From an uncultured Lachnospiraceae bacterium (lineage in GTDB: Bacteria; Bacillota; Clostridia; Lachnospirales; Lachnospiraceae), in assembly GCA_949502235.1 (NCBI GenBank), contig CATBDC010000037.1:1-41535 (forward strand): a stretch of DNA of 41,535 nt, written 5' to 3'. Shown one piece after another: positions 32,320-40,107 of the stretch. The notes under the pieces are model-generated. The model saw nothing but the letters and a program-made list of their open reading frames with translations, ran no database searches and had not been told where the DNA came from. Made by a program: the position numbers and the translations under genes. Every line of letters begins with the position of its first letter. The stretch's first letter is position 1.

Positions 32320-33141
32320 ATGTTAAAGGACAAAAAGTATTTTTTATTTGACATAGATGGGACGATTGCCATTGACGATACCCTGTATGAAGGCAGCAGA
32401 AAGCTGCTTGCGTATATTGATTCTATAGGCGGACGTTCCTTTTATATCACCAATAATTCTACGAAAAGCCGGAAGGATTATGTAAAAAAATTTGAAAAAT
32501 GGGGAATTTATACACAGGAGGAGCAGTTTATGACCGCCTCCTATGTGGCCTGCCGTTACCTGAAAAAGCATTACGGCGATAGAAGGCTGTTTGTGATCGG
32601 TACGCCCTCCTTTGAGGAGGAGTTAAGGGAATATGGGCTTAAGGTTACCAGGAAGGTTCAAAGGGATACGGCCTGTGTGGTGGCAGGCTTTGACCGTACG
32701 CTTACCTATGAAAAGATAGAGGCAGCCTGTGAGCTTTTATTCTGTCCGGAGATAGATTTTGTGGCGACTAACCCGGATCTGCGCTGTCCGGTTTCCTTTG
32801 GCTTTATACCGGACTGCGGCGGAATCTGCGGGATGCTTAAGGCGGCGGCTGACCGTACTCCTTATTATGTGGGAAAGCCAAACGCTAAGATTGTGCGTCT
32901 TTGTATGGAACAGGTAAATGCGCGTACGGACGAGGTACTTGTTGTGGGAGACAGGCTGTACACAGATATTGCCTGCGGAATCAATGCGGGAGTGGAGACA
33001 GCTCTTGTATATACCGGGGAGGCGAAGCCGGAGGATATAAAGAATACGGAATATATGCCGGATTATACGTATCAGAATATTTTAGAGCTGTATGAAGATT
33101 TTGTAAGAGAAAGGAAGGCAGTAAATGAGGAAGAAAAATAG
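32320..33141 (+). CDS. HAD-IIA family sugar phosphatase (NagD/p-nitrophenylphosphatase type)
   Basis: A 273-residue cytosolic phosphatase. Motif I is FDIDGTIAID, motif II is FYITNNSTKSR, the motif III Lys lies in YYVGKPNAKI, and motif IV is VVGDRLYTDIACGINAGV. The cap is inserted between motifs II and III (~75-180), the C2A arrangement of HAD-IIA enzymes such as NagD, AraL and phosphoglycolate phosphatase. GAAAGGA precedes ATG 32320; the upstream in-frame ATG at 32266 falls in the promoter. The gene overlaps the next phosphoesterase gene by 17 bp, so the two are translated together and may act in one pathway. The substrate is not evident. Confidence 0.9.
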   Translation: MLKDKKYFLFDIDGTIAIDDTLYEGSRKLLAYIDSIGGRSFYITNNSTKSRKDYVKKFEKWGIYTQEEQFMTASYVACRYLKKHYGDRRLFVIGTPSFEEELREYGLKVTRKVQRDTACVVAGFDRTLTYEKIEAACELLFCPEIDFVATNPDLRCPVSFGFIPDCGGICGMLKAAADRTPYYVGKPNAKIVRLCMEQVNARTDEVLVVGDRLYTDIACGINAGVETALVYTGEAKPEDIKNTEYMPDYTYQNILELYEDFVRERKAVNEEEK

Positions 33142-34000
33142 CAGAAGACTGCCGGTTTTTATGCTTGCCGCGGAATTTCTGATTCTTGCCTTAGAGACGG
33201 CGAGGGAGCTTACAGGCTTTGTTGTAACCAGATATCGGATTTCCGGGGGGAAATGGGACAAGGGAAAAGGAAAATGCCGTATTGTATTTTTAAGTGATCT
33301 TCATAACCGTGTGTACGGGAAAAACAATGACAGGCTGTTTAAAGACATTGAGAGGCAGAAGCCGGATGTTATACTGGCAGGCGGGGACATGCTGGTGGGA
33401 AAGAACGGATATGATTACCGGACTGCGGCAGAATTTATGAAAAGACTTCCTCTTATCTGTCCGGTTTATTATGCGAACGGAAATCATGAACAGCGCATGA
33501 AGGAGCATCCGAAGGCATACGATCAGTCCTACAGGGAGTACAAGAAGGAGCTTGTGGAGGCGGGAGTTCATTTTCTGGAAAATGAGTCCGCCAGGTTTTT
33601 GTGCAAGGGCGTCCCGGTTAGGGTGACGGGCCTTGAAATTCCGGGGAAGGGCTATGCGAAGGTAAAAAGAAAGGAGCCGGATCTTAGGACTTTAAAGTCC
33701 TGTATCGGGGAATGTGACCGGAAAAGCCTACAGATCCTTCTGGCCCACAATCCCTCTTATATGAATACCTATCTAAAATGGGGGGCGGATCTGGTGCTGT
33801 CAGGGCATTTTCACGGAGGAGTCATAGGCATTCCGGGCTTTAGGGGGATGATTTCTCCCGCTTTGAAGCTGTTTCCCGAATATTCGGGAGGATTTTATAA
33901 GAGAGGGAAGCAGGCAGCTGTGGTAAGCCGGGGGATCGGGAACCATACGATTCCCATCCGGCTGTTTAATGCAGCAGAAATTATTGTACTGGAATTCTAA
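33125..34000 (+). CDS. membrane-tethered calcineurin-like phosphoesterase (YkuE/YaeI type)
   Basis: A 291-residue protein with an uncleaved N-terminal membrane segment (~10-30, LPVFMLAAEFLILALE) and a metallophosphoesterase domain. All five metal motifs are canonical: FLSDLHN (DxH), LAGGDM, YANGNHEQR, LLAHNP and LSGHFHGG, unlike the phosphoesterase at 7453. Family members of this shape (YkuE, YaeI) act on lipid-linked or cell-envelope phosphoesters. It overlaps the HAD-IIA phosphatase gene by 17 bp, forming a two-phosphatase unit. The scpA promoter lies just after its stop codon. Confidence 0.88.
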   Translation: MRKKNSRRLPVFMLAAEFLILALETARELTGFVVTRYRISGGKWDKGKGKCRIVFLSDLHNRVYGKNNDRLFKDIERQKPDVILAGGDMLVGKNGYDYRTAAEFMKRLPLICPVYYANGNHEQRMKEHPKAYDQSYREYKKELVEAGVHFLENESARFLCKGVPVRVTGLEIPGKGYAKVKRKEPDLRTLKSCIGECDRKSLQILLAHNPSYMNTYLKWGADLVLSGHFHGGVIGIPGFRGMISPALKLFPEYSGGFYKRGKQAAVVSRGIGNHTIPIRLFNAAEIIVLEF

Positions 34001-34007
34001 AATTTAG

Positions 34008-34036
34008 TTGTGGAACGGATAAAAATCTTGTATAAT
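34008..34036 (+). promoter_or_regulatory. promoter of the scpA-scpB operon
   Basis: TTGTGG (34008-34013) and a perfect TATAAT (34031-34036) are 17 bp apart. Transcription would start ~34043 and run through the short hairpin element at 34057-34088 before reaching scpA. Confidence 0.7.
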
Positions 34037-34048
34037 ATATAAATTGCG

Positions 34049-34096
34049 ACTTAGATATTACTGTTCACACGGCACCGTGCACAGTAACACTTAGAC
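34049..34096. mobile_element. 32-bp miniature palindromic element with 8-bp flanking repeat
   Basis: The element 34057-34088 (ATTACTGTTCACACGG ... GTGCACAGTAAC) shares its first 26 nt, bar one base, with the reverse complement of the right end of the 145-bp element at 16026-16170. It is closed by AGTAAC. It is flanked by ACTTAGAT (34049-34056) and ACTTAGAC (34089-34096), an 8-bp direct repeat with one mismatch. This looks like a short derivative that also transposed. It sits in the scpA leader. Confidence 0.7.
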
Positions 34097-34111
34097 AGAC
34101 GGAGGACACAT

Positions 34112-34855
34112 ATGGGAATTCCGGTAAAACTGCAGGTGTTTGAAGGCCCGCTTGATCTGCTTTTGCATCTGATAGATAAAAATAAAATTGATATTTACGA
34201 TATTCCTATCGTAGAGATTACGAATCAGTATATGGAATATATCCGGGAGATGGAAAAAGAGGATTTAAATGTCATGAGTGAATTTCTTGTTATGGCAGCA
34301 ACTCTTCTGAATATCAAATGCAGGATGCTTCTTCCAAAGGAAGTCAATGAAGAAGGCGAGGAGGAGGATCCGAGGCAGGAGCTGGTTGAACAGCTTCTGG
34401 AATATAAGATGTATAAACATATGTCCTATGAGCTTAAGGACCGCCAGATAGAAGGGGAGCGTTCTTTATACAAGGCACCTACGATCCCCGAGGAGGTCCT
34501 TTCCTATGTGCAGCCGGTTGATTTGGACGAGCTTTTGGGAGATCTTACCCTGGCGAAGCTGAATCATGTTTTTAGGGATGTTATGAGGCGGCAGGCTGAT
34601 AAGATAGATCCTGTGCGCAGCAAGTTCGGAAGGCTTGAGAAGGAGGAGGTCACACTTCCTGAGAAGCTTTTATATGTTATGGAGTTTGCAAAAGAACACA
34701 AGAGTTTCCTTTTTGGGGAGCTTTTAGAAAGGCAGAGCTCAAGGGTACAGATTGTAGTAACATTTCTGGCAGTTCTGCAGCTTATGAAAGAGGGCGTTAT
34801 CTCTATTTTACAGGAGCAGCCCTTTGATGACATTCTAATCACGTCAACATTATAG
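34112..34855 (+). CDS. scpA: segregation and condensation protein A
   Basis: A 247-residue kleisin subunit of the SMC-ScpAB condensin complex, which compacts and segregates the chromosome. The start, VKLQVFEGPLDLLLHLIDKNKIDIYDIPI, is highly characteristic of ScpA, as is EFLVMAATLLNIKCRMLLP. The C-terminal winged helix (~170-247) ends in LQEQPFDDILI. GGAGG lies upstream of ATG 34112. scpB follows after 56 bp containing a short hairpin of the GTTACTG family. SMC is not in the window, the usual situation in Firmicutes. Confidence 0.97.
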   Translation: MGIPVKLQVFEGPLDLLLHLIDKNKIDIYDIPIVEITNQYMEYIREMEKEDLNVMSEFLVMAATLLNIKCRMLLPKEVNEEGEEEDPRQELVEQLLEYKMYKHMSYELKDRQIEGERSLYKAPTIPEEVLSYVQPVDLDELLGDLTLAKLNHVFRDVMRRQADKIDPVRSKFGRLEKEEVTLPEKLLYVMEFAKEHKSFLFGELLERQSSRVQIVVTFLAVLQLMKEGVISILQEQPFDDILITSTL

Positions 34856-34864
34856 ATTTGAGCA

Positions 34865-34891
34865 GTTACTGTAAACGAAGGGAACAGTAAC
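34865..34891. repeat. short hairpin with GTTACTGT/ACAGTAAC ends between scpA and scpB
   Basis: GTTACTGT and ACAGTAAC form a perfect 8-bp inverted repeat around an 11-nt loop, just upstream of the scpB ribosome site. No flanking duplication is visible (TTTGAGCA versus CACAGAGT). It has the same end sequence as the elements at 16026 and 34057. Confidence 0.65.
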
Positions 34892-34911
34892 CACAGAGTG
34901 GGAAAGGTAAT

Positions 34912-35490
34912 ATGGAGCAAGTGGAGATTAATAAATTAGAAAGCATCATAGAAGCAATCCTGTTTACGATGGGGGAATCCGTTGAGCTTGGAAAGATTGC
35001 CGCCGCTATTGAGCATGACGAGGCAACTACAAGAAAGCTGATTCATCAGATGCAGGATAAATACAGGGCGCAGGACAGGGGAATACATATCATCGAGCTT
35101 GAGGACTCCTTTCAGATGTGTACAAAGGCGGAAATGTACGAATACCTGATCCGCGTTGCAAAGCAGCCAAGGAAATATGTGCTTACGGATGTACTTTTGG
35201 AGACGCTTTCCATTATTGCATACAAGCAGCCGGTGACAAAGCTGGAAATCGAAAAAATCCGCGGCGTAAAATCAGATCACGCGGTAAATAAGCTGGTGGA
35301 GTATAATCTTGCGTGTGAGGTGGGAAGGCTTGACGCGCCGGGAAAGCCTATACAGTTCGGAACAACAGAGGAATTCTTAAGAAGGTTCAGTATCCATTCT
35401 TTGGACGAGCTTCCCAGTATGAATCCCGAACAGGTGGAGAGTTTCAAGGCGGAGGCCGAGGAGGAAATCCAGCTAAGACTTAACGTATAA
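34912..35490 (+). CDS. scpB: segregation and condensation protein B
   Basis: A 192-residue winged-helix protein that dimerises and clamps ScpA in the SMC complex. It shows the family pattern: IIEAILFTMGESVELGKIAAAIEHD at the start, a first winged helix, then LETLSIIAYKQPVTKLEIEKIRGVKSDHAVNKLVE and GRLDAPGKPIQFGTTEEFLRRFSIHSLDELP. Length is normal. The ribosome site GGGAAAGG precedes ATG 34912. It is followed after ~50 bp by a D,D-carboxypeptidase gene, an order common in Clostridia. Confidence 0.96.
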   Translation: MEQVEINKLESIIEAILFTMGESVELGKIAAAIEHDEATTRKLIHQMQDKYRAQDRGIHIIELEDSFQMCTKAEMYEYLIRVAKQPRKYVLTDVLLETLSIIAYKQPVTKLEIEKIRGVKSDHAVNKLVEYNLACEVGRLDAPGKPIQFGTTEEFLRRFSIHSLDELPSMNPEQVESFKAEAEEEIQLRLNV

Positions 35491-35543
35491 ATAGGTCGGA
35501 TGCATCATACATTGCTAGTAATACGGTAATGTAGGTGCGTGAA

Positions 35544-36773
35544 ATGAAAAGAAGATGGATCAGTATAATCAGCCTGGTGTGTGTCCTGTCTGTGTGCCTG
35601 TGCAGCGGTACAGTAAAGGCACAGGAGACGGTGGACGAACCGGCCGGGCTTTACGCCCAGTCGGCAGTGCTTATGGATGCGGACAGCGGGCGTATTTTAT
35701 ATGGAAAGGAAGAAGATACAAGACGCCCCATGGCCAGTACGACCAAGATCATGACCTGTATTCTGGTTCTTGAGCATATGGAAGAGGGGCAGACGGCAGA
35801 GGCTTCCGCCCATGCGGCGGGTCAGCCAGAGGTGCATTTAGGCGTGAGGGAGGGGGAGCAGTATTATCTAAGAGATATCCTTTATTCCCTGATGCTTGAG
35901 TCCCATAACGACAGTGCAGTGATTGCGGCGGAGGGTATTGCCGGGTCTGTGGAGAAGTTTGCTGTTATGATGAATGAAAAGGCGGCAGAGCTTGGGTGTG
36001 AGGACACTCATTTTGTCACCCCAAACGGGCTTGACGGGGAGGATGAGGGGGGAGTCCATTCTACAACCGCGGCAGATCTTGCCAGAATTATGAAATACTG
36101 TATTATGGATTCACCTAAAAAGGAAGAATTTCTGGAGATTACAAGAACAGGAAGCTGGCAGTTTACAGATCTTAACAGAACCCGCTCCTTTTCCTGTAAT
36201 AATCATAATGCCTTTTTAGGCATGATGGAGGGAGCGCTGTCCGGGAAAACCGGGTTTACCGCAGACGCGGGATACTGCTATGTGGGAGCCCTTAGAAGAG
36301 ACGGGAAAACCTTTATAGTTGCCCTTCTTGCCTGCGGCTGGCCCAATAACAAAACCTATAAGTGGAAGGACACCCGCGCGCTTATGGAGTACGGGCTTTC
36401 GAATTATGAGTACCGGAATGTGTGGGAAGAGGTAAAGCCAGAGGAGCTTCCAGTTAAAGGCGGGATCTCTGACACGGATATCTATGCGGGAAACGGGATG
36501 GTTCCGGTAGGCCTTGGGGAATCGGCGGATTTGGACGGCGTAAAGAGCGGGGAGCTTATGGTGCTGCTTCGCTCTGACGAGACGGTAGAAACGGCCCGTG
36601 AGCTTACAGACGGCTTTACTGCTCCGGTGAAGAAGGGGAGTCATGCAGGAAAGGTGACGTATATATTGGATGGGAAGGAGATCGCTTCTTACGAGCTTGT
36701 TACACTTAAGAGAGTAGAGGAGAGGGATTTCTGGTGGTGTTTTCAGAAGATTTTAAAGCAGGTCTGCTGCTGA
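35544..36773 (+). CDS. D-alanyl-D-alanine carboxypeptidase (DacF/DacB-like, S11)
   Basis: A 409-residue secreted enzyme. The signal peptide covers ~1-30 (ends TVKAQE). Catalytic motifs are STTK with Ser65 (RRPMASTTKIM), SHN in the second motif (LMLESHNDSAV) and KTG at ~235 (SGKTGFTADAGYC). A C-terminal beta domain and a final helix (WWCFQKILKQV) follow. The position beside scpAB is where sporulation-type dacF genes often occur in Firmicutes, which hints at a role in cortex or septal wall maturation; this is inference. Compared with the paralogue at 28957 it has no acidic linker. ATG 35544 is chosen behind GTAGGTG; GTG 35535 is the alternative. Confidence 0.92.
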   Translation: MKRRWISIISLVCVLSVCLCSGTVKAQETVDEPAGLYAQSAVLMDADSGRILYGKEEDTRRPMASTTKIMTCILVLEHMEEGQTAEASAHAAGQPEVHLGVREGEQYYLRDILYSLMLESHNDSAVIAAEGIAGSVEKFAVMMNEKAAELGCEDTHFVTPNGLDGEDEGGVHSTTAADLARIMKYCIMDSPKKEEFLEITRTGSWQFTDLNRTRSFSCNNHNAFLGMMEGALSGKTGFTADAGYCYVGALRRDGKTFIVALLACGWPNNKTYKWKDTRALMEYGLSNYEYRNVWEEVKPEELPVKGGISDTDIYAGNGMVPVGLGESADLDGVKSGELMVLLRSDETVETARELTDGFTAPVKKGSHAGKVTYILDGKEIASYELVTLKRVEERDFWWCFQKILKQVCC

Positions 36774-36782
36774 AATATAAGG

Positions 36783-36802
36783 GTTACTGTGAACAAAGTA
36801 AC
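36783..36802. repeat. short GTTACT/AGTAAC hairpin
   Basis: GTTACT (36783-36788) and AGTAAC (36797-36802) form a perfect 6-bp inverted repeat, 10 nt after the carboxypeptidase stop and just before the ribosome site of the next gene. It is the weakest member of the hairpin family in the window. Confidence 0.45.
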
Positions 36803-36819
36803 GTGACGAGGAGCAAAAG

Positions 36820-37242
36820 ATGGTAATTATTGTATGTCTGGATGAGAAGGGCGGCATGCTGTTTGGCGGAAGGCGCCTAAGCAGGGATAAGGCTGTGACT
36901 GAAAGGGTCCGTCAGATATGTAAGGGAAAGCGTCTGTGGATGAATTCCTATTCCTATAAGCTTTATGGAGAATTAGAAGGTGTGGAAACACTTGAAGACG
37001 AACATTTTCTTTTTAAAGCGGGGAAGGGAGAAATATGCCTTGACGAAGCAGAGGCTTTAAAGCCTGTTGAAGACAAGATTGAGGAAATTATTATTTTTTG
37101 GTGGAACCGGAAATATCCCGCGGATATGCGGTTTGATTTGGAGCTTGAGAAATGGGAAAGGATGTCCTCGTCAGAATTTCCGGGCATGTCCCATGAAAGA
37201 ATAACAGAAGAGACCTATAGAAGAAAGGGGGCGCTGCTATGA
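36820..37242 (+). CDS. small conserved-type protein, function unknown
   Basis: A 140-residue soluble protein beginning MVIIVCLDEKGGMLFGGRRLSRD, with KRLWMNSYSYKLYGEL and an EEIIIFWWNRKYPADMRFDL segment. The start loosely resembles the first strand and loop of dihydrofolate-reductase-like folds, but no cofactor or substrate motif can be confirmed. There is no metallo-beta-lactamase signature, so a ribonuclease Z label, sometimes seen for small proteins like this, would not be justified. The stop overlaps the nuclease gene's start by 4 bp (ATGA), so the two are translationally coupled. A ribosome site, GAGGAGC, precedes ATG 36820. It could be a partner or modulator of the nuclease; that is inference from coupling only. 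Confidence 0.75.
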   Translation: MVIIVCLDEKGGMLFGGRRLSRDKAVTERVRQICKGKRLWMNSYSYKLYGELEGVETLEDEHFLFKAGKGEICLDEAEALKPVEDKIEEIIIFWWNRKYPADMRFDLELEKWERMSSSEFPGMSHERITEETYRRKGALL

Positions 37243-38135
37243 AACGCAGAGGAAGCTTTGCAGCCTTATGGCTCCTTTTAGGAAGCCTGCTATGCAGTGT
37301 CTGTACGGCAGGCTGCGAAGCAGAAGGGCGATCCCGGATGGAGGAGCAGGAGATAGCCACAGAGGAATCCTTTTCTATTGACAGCATACCAGAATACAGC
37401 ACAGAGCCTTATGTTGTAATCGATGGAAACGAGCCGGATTTTGATGCGGAGGAGCTTACAGAGGAATCCTTTGAAAGCTACAGTGAGCTGGACGCCTTAG
37501 GAAGATGCCAGGAGGCATACGCCAATATCGGACAGGATCTGATGCCCACAGAGGAGCGGGGCAGCATCGGAAGGGTGAAGCCTACGGGATGGCAGACTGT
37601 CAAATATGACAATGTAGACGGAAAATATCTGTATAACCGCTGCCATCTGATTGGCTACCAGTTAACTGCGGAAAATGCGAATGAAAGAAATCTTATCACC
37701 GGAACCCGGTATATGAACGTGGAGGGAATGCTGCCCTTTGAAAACATGGTGGCAGACTATATAAAAGAGACGGGCTTTCATGTTCTTTACAGAGTAACTC
37801 CGGTATTTAAGGGAGAAAATCTGCTGGCAGAGGGTGTAAGGATGGAGGCATATTCCGTGGAGGATGAAGGAGAGGGCATCTGCTTTCATGTCTTTGTCTA
37901 TAATGTGCAGCCGGGAATCGAGATTGATTATGCCACTGGAGACAGTCGTCTAAAGGACAAAGGAGAAACGAGCCCGGGGAAGGAGCAAGTGGAAATCAGG
38001 GGGAATTCCCGCTCAAAAATCTACCACTGTCCCGGCCAGGCGGCATATGAAGAGATGGCGGATTCAAAAAATCTGGTGATATTTCATTCCGAGCAGGAGG
38101 CCGAGGAGGCGGGATACCGGAAAGCGAAGAGATGA
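37239..38135 (+). CDS. exported DNA/RNA non-specific endonuclease (EndA/NucA-like)
   Basis: A 298-residue protein with an N-terminal signal (~1-27) ending in CTAGC, which could be a weak lipobox. An acidic stretch (~30-90) follows, then a beta-beta-alpha-metal nuclease domain. The key segment is YLYNRCHLIGYQL, where the His corresponds to the general base of EndA/NucA enzymes (DRGH-like box), followed by NERNLITGTRYMNVEGM with the metal-binding Asn context. The C-terminal ~45 residues contain a separate KIYHCPGQAAYEEM motif resembling short metal-binding tails on other secreted nucleases. EndA-type enzymes degrade extracellular DNA or act in DNA uptake. It overlaps the upstream small gene by 4 bp and ends ~35 bp before a terminator. 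Confidence 0.87.
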   Translation: MKRRGSFAALWLLLGSLLCSVCTAGCEAEGRSRMEEQEIATEESFSIDSIPEYSTEPYVVIDGNEPDFDAEELTEESFESYSELDALGRCQEAYANIGQDLMPTEERGSIGRVKPTGWQTVKYDNVDGKYLYNRCHLIGYQLTAENANERNLITGTRYMNVEGMLPFENMVADYIKETGFHVLYRVTPVFKGENLLAEGVRMEAYSVEDEGEGICFHVFVYNVQPGIEIDYATGDSRLKDKGETSPGKEQVEIRGNSRSKIYHCPGQAAYEEMADSKNLVIFHSEQEAEEAGYRKAKR

Positions 38136-38170
38136 CAGGATTAGTAAAGAATAAAACCTATTGACGAACC

Positions 38171-38216
38171 AATACCCTCATGTTAAAGTAATTTTGTTGA
38201 GGGTACTATTTTTTCA
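38171..38216 (+). terminator. rho-independent terminator before recA
   Basis: TACCCTC and GAGGGTA form a 7-bp stem around a ~20-nt AT-rich loop and are followed by CTATTTTTTC. It ends the scpAB-nuclease transcript and insulates the recA promoter. Confidence 0.75.
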
Positions 38217-38227
38217 TTATTTTGCTA

Positions 38228-38282
38228 TTGACAATTTGTCGCAAATAGAATACTATAATAACAGAAAACGAACATTAGTTCG
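38228..38282 (+). promoter_or_regulatory. recA promoter with SOS (LexA) box
   Basis: TTGACA (38228-38233) is followed by TACTATAAT (38251-38259), with 17 bp to TACTAT. Directly downstream, CGAAC-ATTA-GTTCG (38269-38282) exactly fits the Gram-positive LexA consensus CGAACN4GTTCG. It lies at the predicted start of transcription, so LexA would block recA until DNA damage. Confidence 0.9.
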
Positions 38283-38304
38283 CGATAAAAGAGGAGAATT
38301 AATT

Positions 38305-39414
38305 ATGGCAGGTAATGAAGATAAGAAAAAAGCGTTAGACGCTGCGATAGCGAAATTAGAGAAAGACTTTGGTAAGGGAACTGTGATGAAGCTGGGCGAC
38401 CCGGCTGCACAGGTGGCTGTGGAGACGATTCCAACGGGCTCCTTAAGTCTTGATATTGCACTCGGGTTAGGCGGAGTTCCGAGAGGACGTATCGTGGAGG
38501 TCTACGGGCCGGAATCGAGCGGTAAGACGACGGTTGCGCTGCATATGATTTCGGAGGTTCAGAAAAGAGGCGGCATTGCGGGATTTATTGATGCGGAGCA
38601 TGCGCTGGATCCGGTATATGCGAAGAACATCGGAGTGGATATTGACGAGCTCTACATCTCCCAGCCAGACAGCGGAGACCAGGCGCTGGAGATTGCGGAG
38701 ACGATGGTCCGCTCAGGTGCCATGGACATTGTTGTTATTGACTCTGTGGCAGCCCTTGTGCCCCGCCAGGAGATTGAAGGAGATATGGGAGATTCCCATG
38801 TGGGACTTCAGGCCAGGCTTATGTCACAGGCACTTAGGAAGCTTACGCCGGTTATCAGCAAGTCCAACTGTGTTGTAATATTTATTAACCAGCTCCGTGA
38901 GAAGGTGGGCGTGATGTTCGGTAATCCGGAGACGACCACAGGAGGACGGGCTCTTAAGTTCTATGCGTCTATCCGTATGGATGTAAGAAGGATTGAGACT
39001 CTTAAGCAGAGCGGAGAGATGATTGGAAACAGAACCCGTGTCAAGGTGGTTAAGAATAAGATTGCGCCGCCCTTTAAGGAAGCGGAATTCGACATTATGT
39101 TTGGGAAGGGTATATCAAAGGAAGGAGATATTCTTGATCTTGCAGTGAATTTAGGTCTGGTGAATAAGAGCGGGGCATGGTTTTCCTACAATGGCGATAA
39201 GATCGGACAGGGGAGGGAAAACGCGAAGATTTATCTCACCGAGCATGCAGAGGTAATGGAAACCCTGGATGCGAAGATCCGTGAGCACTATAATTTTGAC
39301 GGCCAGGCATCAGAAAAGGAAGCAGAGCCGCAGAAGCCGGAAAAGCCTGCAAAAAAGGCGAAGAAGGATGAAAAGGCGCAGGATGATAAGACGGACGGGA
39401 AAGCAGAGGAGTAA
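38305..39414 (+). CDS. recA: recombinase RecA
   Basis: A 369-residue recombinase for homologous recombination and SOS induction. Walker A is GPESSGKTT (~68), followed by [31 protein letters not shown] (Walker B and L1), [26 protein letters not shown] (L2) and [13 protein letters not shown]. The C-terminal tail is a Lys/Glu/Asp-rich repeat region ([22 protein letters not shown]), longer and more basic than in E. coli RecA. The start is ATG 38305 behind GAGGAG; earlier in-frame codons lie in the promoter. recX follows after 3 bp, an arrangement known to keep RecA's inhibitor co-expressed. Confidence 0.98.
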   Translation: MAGNEDKKKALDAAIAKLEKDFGKGTVMKLGDPAAQVAVETIPTGSLSLDIALGLGGVPRGRIVEVYGPESSGKTTVALHMISEVQKRGGIAGFIDAEHALDPVYAKNIGVDIDELYISQPDSGDQALEIAETMVRSGAMDIVVIDSVAALVPRQEIEGDMGDSHVGLQARLMSQALRKLTPVISKSNCVVIFINQLREKVGVMFGNPETTTGGRALKFYASIRMDVRRIETLKQSGEMIGNRTRVKVVKNKIAPPFKEAEFDIMFGKGISKEGDILDLAVNLGLVNKSGAWFSYNGDKIGQGRENAKIYLTEHAEVMETLDAKIREHYNFDGQASEKEAEPQKPEKPAKKAKKDEKAQDDKTDGKAEE

Positions 39415-39417
39415 CAG

Positions 39418-40035
39418 ATGATTGTCACAGGGACAGAAGCAGTGACAAAGACAAAGTATAAGGTGTACATAGACGGACAGTTCGCTTTTGTATTATACAA
39501 GGGCGAACTGTCCCGCTATCAGGTGCAGGAAGGCCGGGAGATTACGAAGGAGACCTGTGACAGGATCCGGGGGGAAGTACTTGTGAAGCGTGCGAAGCTT
39601 CGGGCTATGCACCTTTTAAATGCCATGGGGCGTACCGAGTCGCAGCTTCGGGAAAAATTAACGCAGGGCGGATATCCGGAGGATGTTGTGGATGAGGCGC
39701 TTTCCTATGTAAAGTCCTTTGGCTATGTAGATGATGTAAACTATGCCAGGAGCTTTACTGACAGCCGTAAGGATAAGAAGAGCAGAAGAGAGATCGAGAT
39801 GCTCTTAAAGGGGAAGGGGATTTCCGGGGAGGATATCGAAAAGGCGATGGAGGAGTGTTACGGGGAGGATACGGCCATGCAGGCTGTCAGGAAGCTTATG
39901 AAAAAGCGCCGTTACATTCCGGGTGAGTCTTCTTATGAGGAAAAGCAGAGGTTTATGGCGTATGTCATGCGAAAAGGGTTTTCCTATGATGATGTGTGCC
40001 GGGCGTTAGAAGAAGATAGTGAAGATGGCGCTTGA
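39418..40035 (+). CDS. recX: RecX, regulator of RecA
   Basis: A 205-residue alpha-helical protein that binds inside the RecA filament and restrains it. Three-helix RecX repeats are seen: LLNAMGRTESQLREKLTQGGYPEDVVDEALSYVKSFGYVDDVNYARSF, then SRREIEMLLKGKGISGEDIEKAM, then EKQRFMAYVMRKGFSYDDVCRAL. An N-terminal beta extension (VTGTEAVTKTKYKVYIDGQFAFVLYKGEL) is usual for Firmicute RecX. Length is within the long Gram-positive range. It begins 3 bp after recA and shares its SOS-controlled transcript. Confidence 0.93.
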   Translation: MIVTGTEAVTKTKYKVYIDGQFAFVLYKGELSRYQVQEGREITKETCDRIRGEVLVKRAKLRAMHLLNAMGRTESQLREKLTQGGYPEDVVDEALSYVKSFGYVDDVNYARSFTDSRKDKKSRREIEMLLKGKGISGEDIEKAMEECYGEDTAMQAVRKLMKKRRYIPGESSYEEKQRFMAYVMRKGFSYDDVCRALEEDSEDGA

Positions 40036-40060
40036 CATCTGCTGGAAAAAAGTATAAAAT
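40032..40060 (+). promoter_or_regulatory. promoter of rny
   Basis: TTGACA (40032-40037, overlapping the recX stop codon) and TAAAAT (40055-40060) are 17 bp apart. This gives rny a promoter independent of the SOS-controlled recA-recX unit. Confidence 0.75.
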
Positions 40061-40107
40061 TGAAGTGTTGTATTTGTACAATGAAAACTAAATAAGGAGG
40101 TGCTCCT

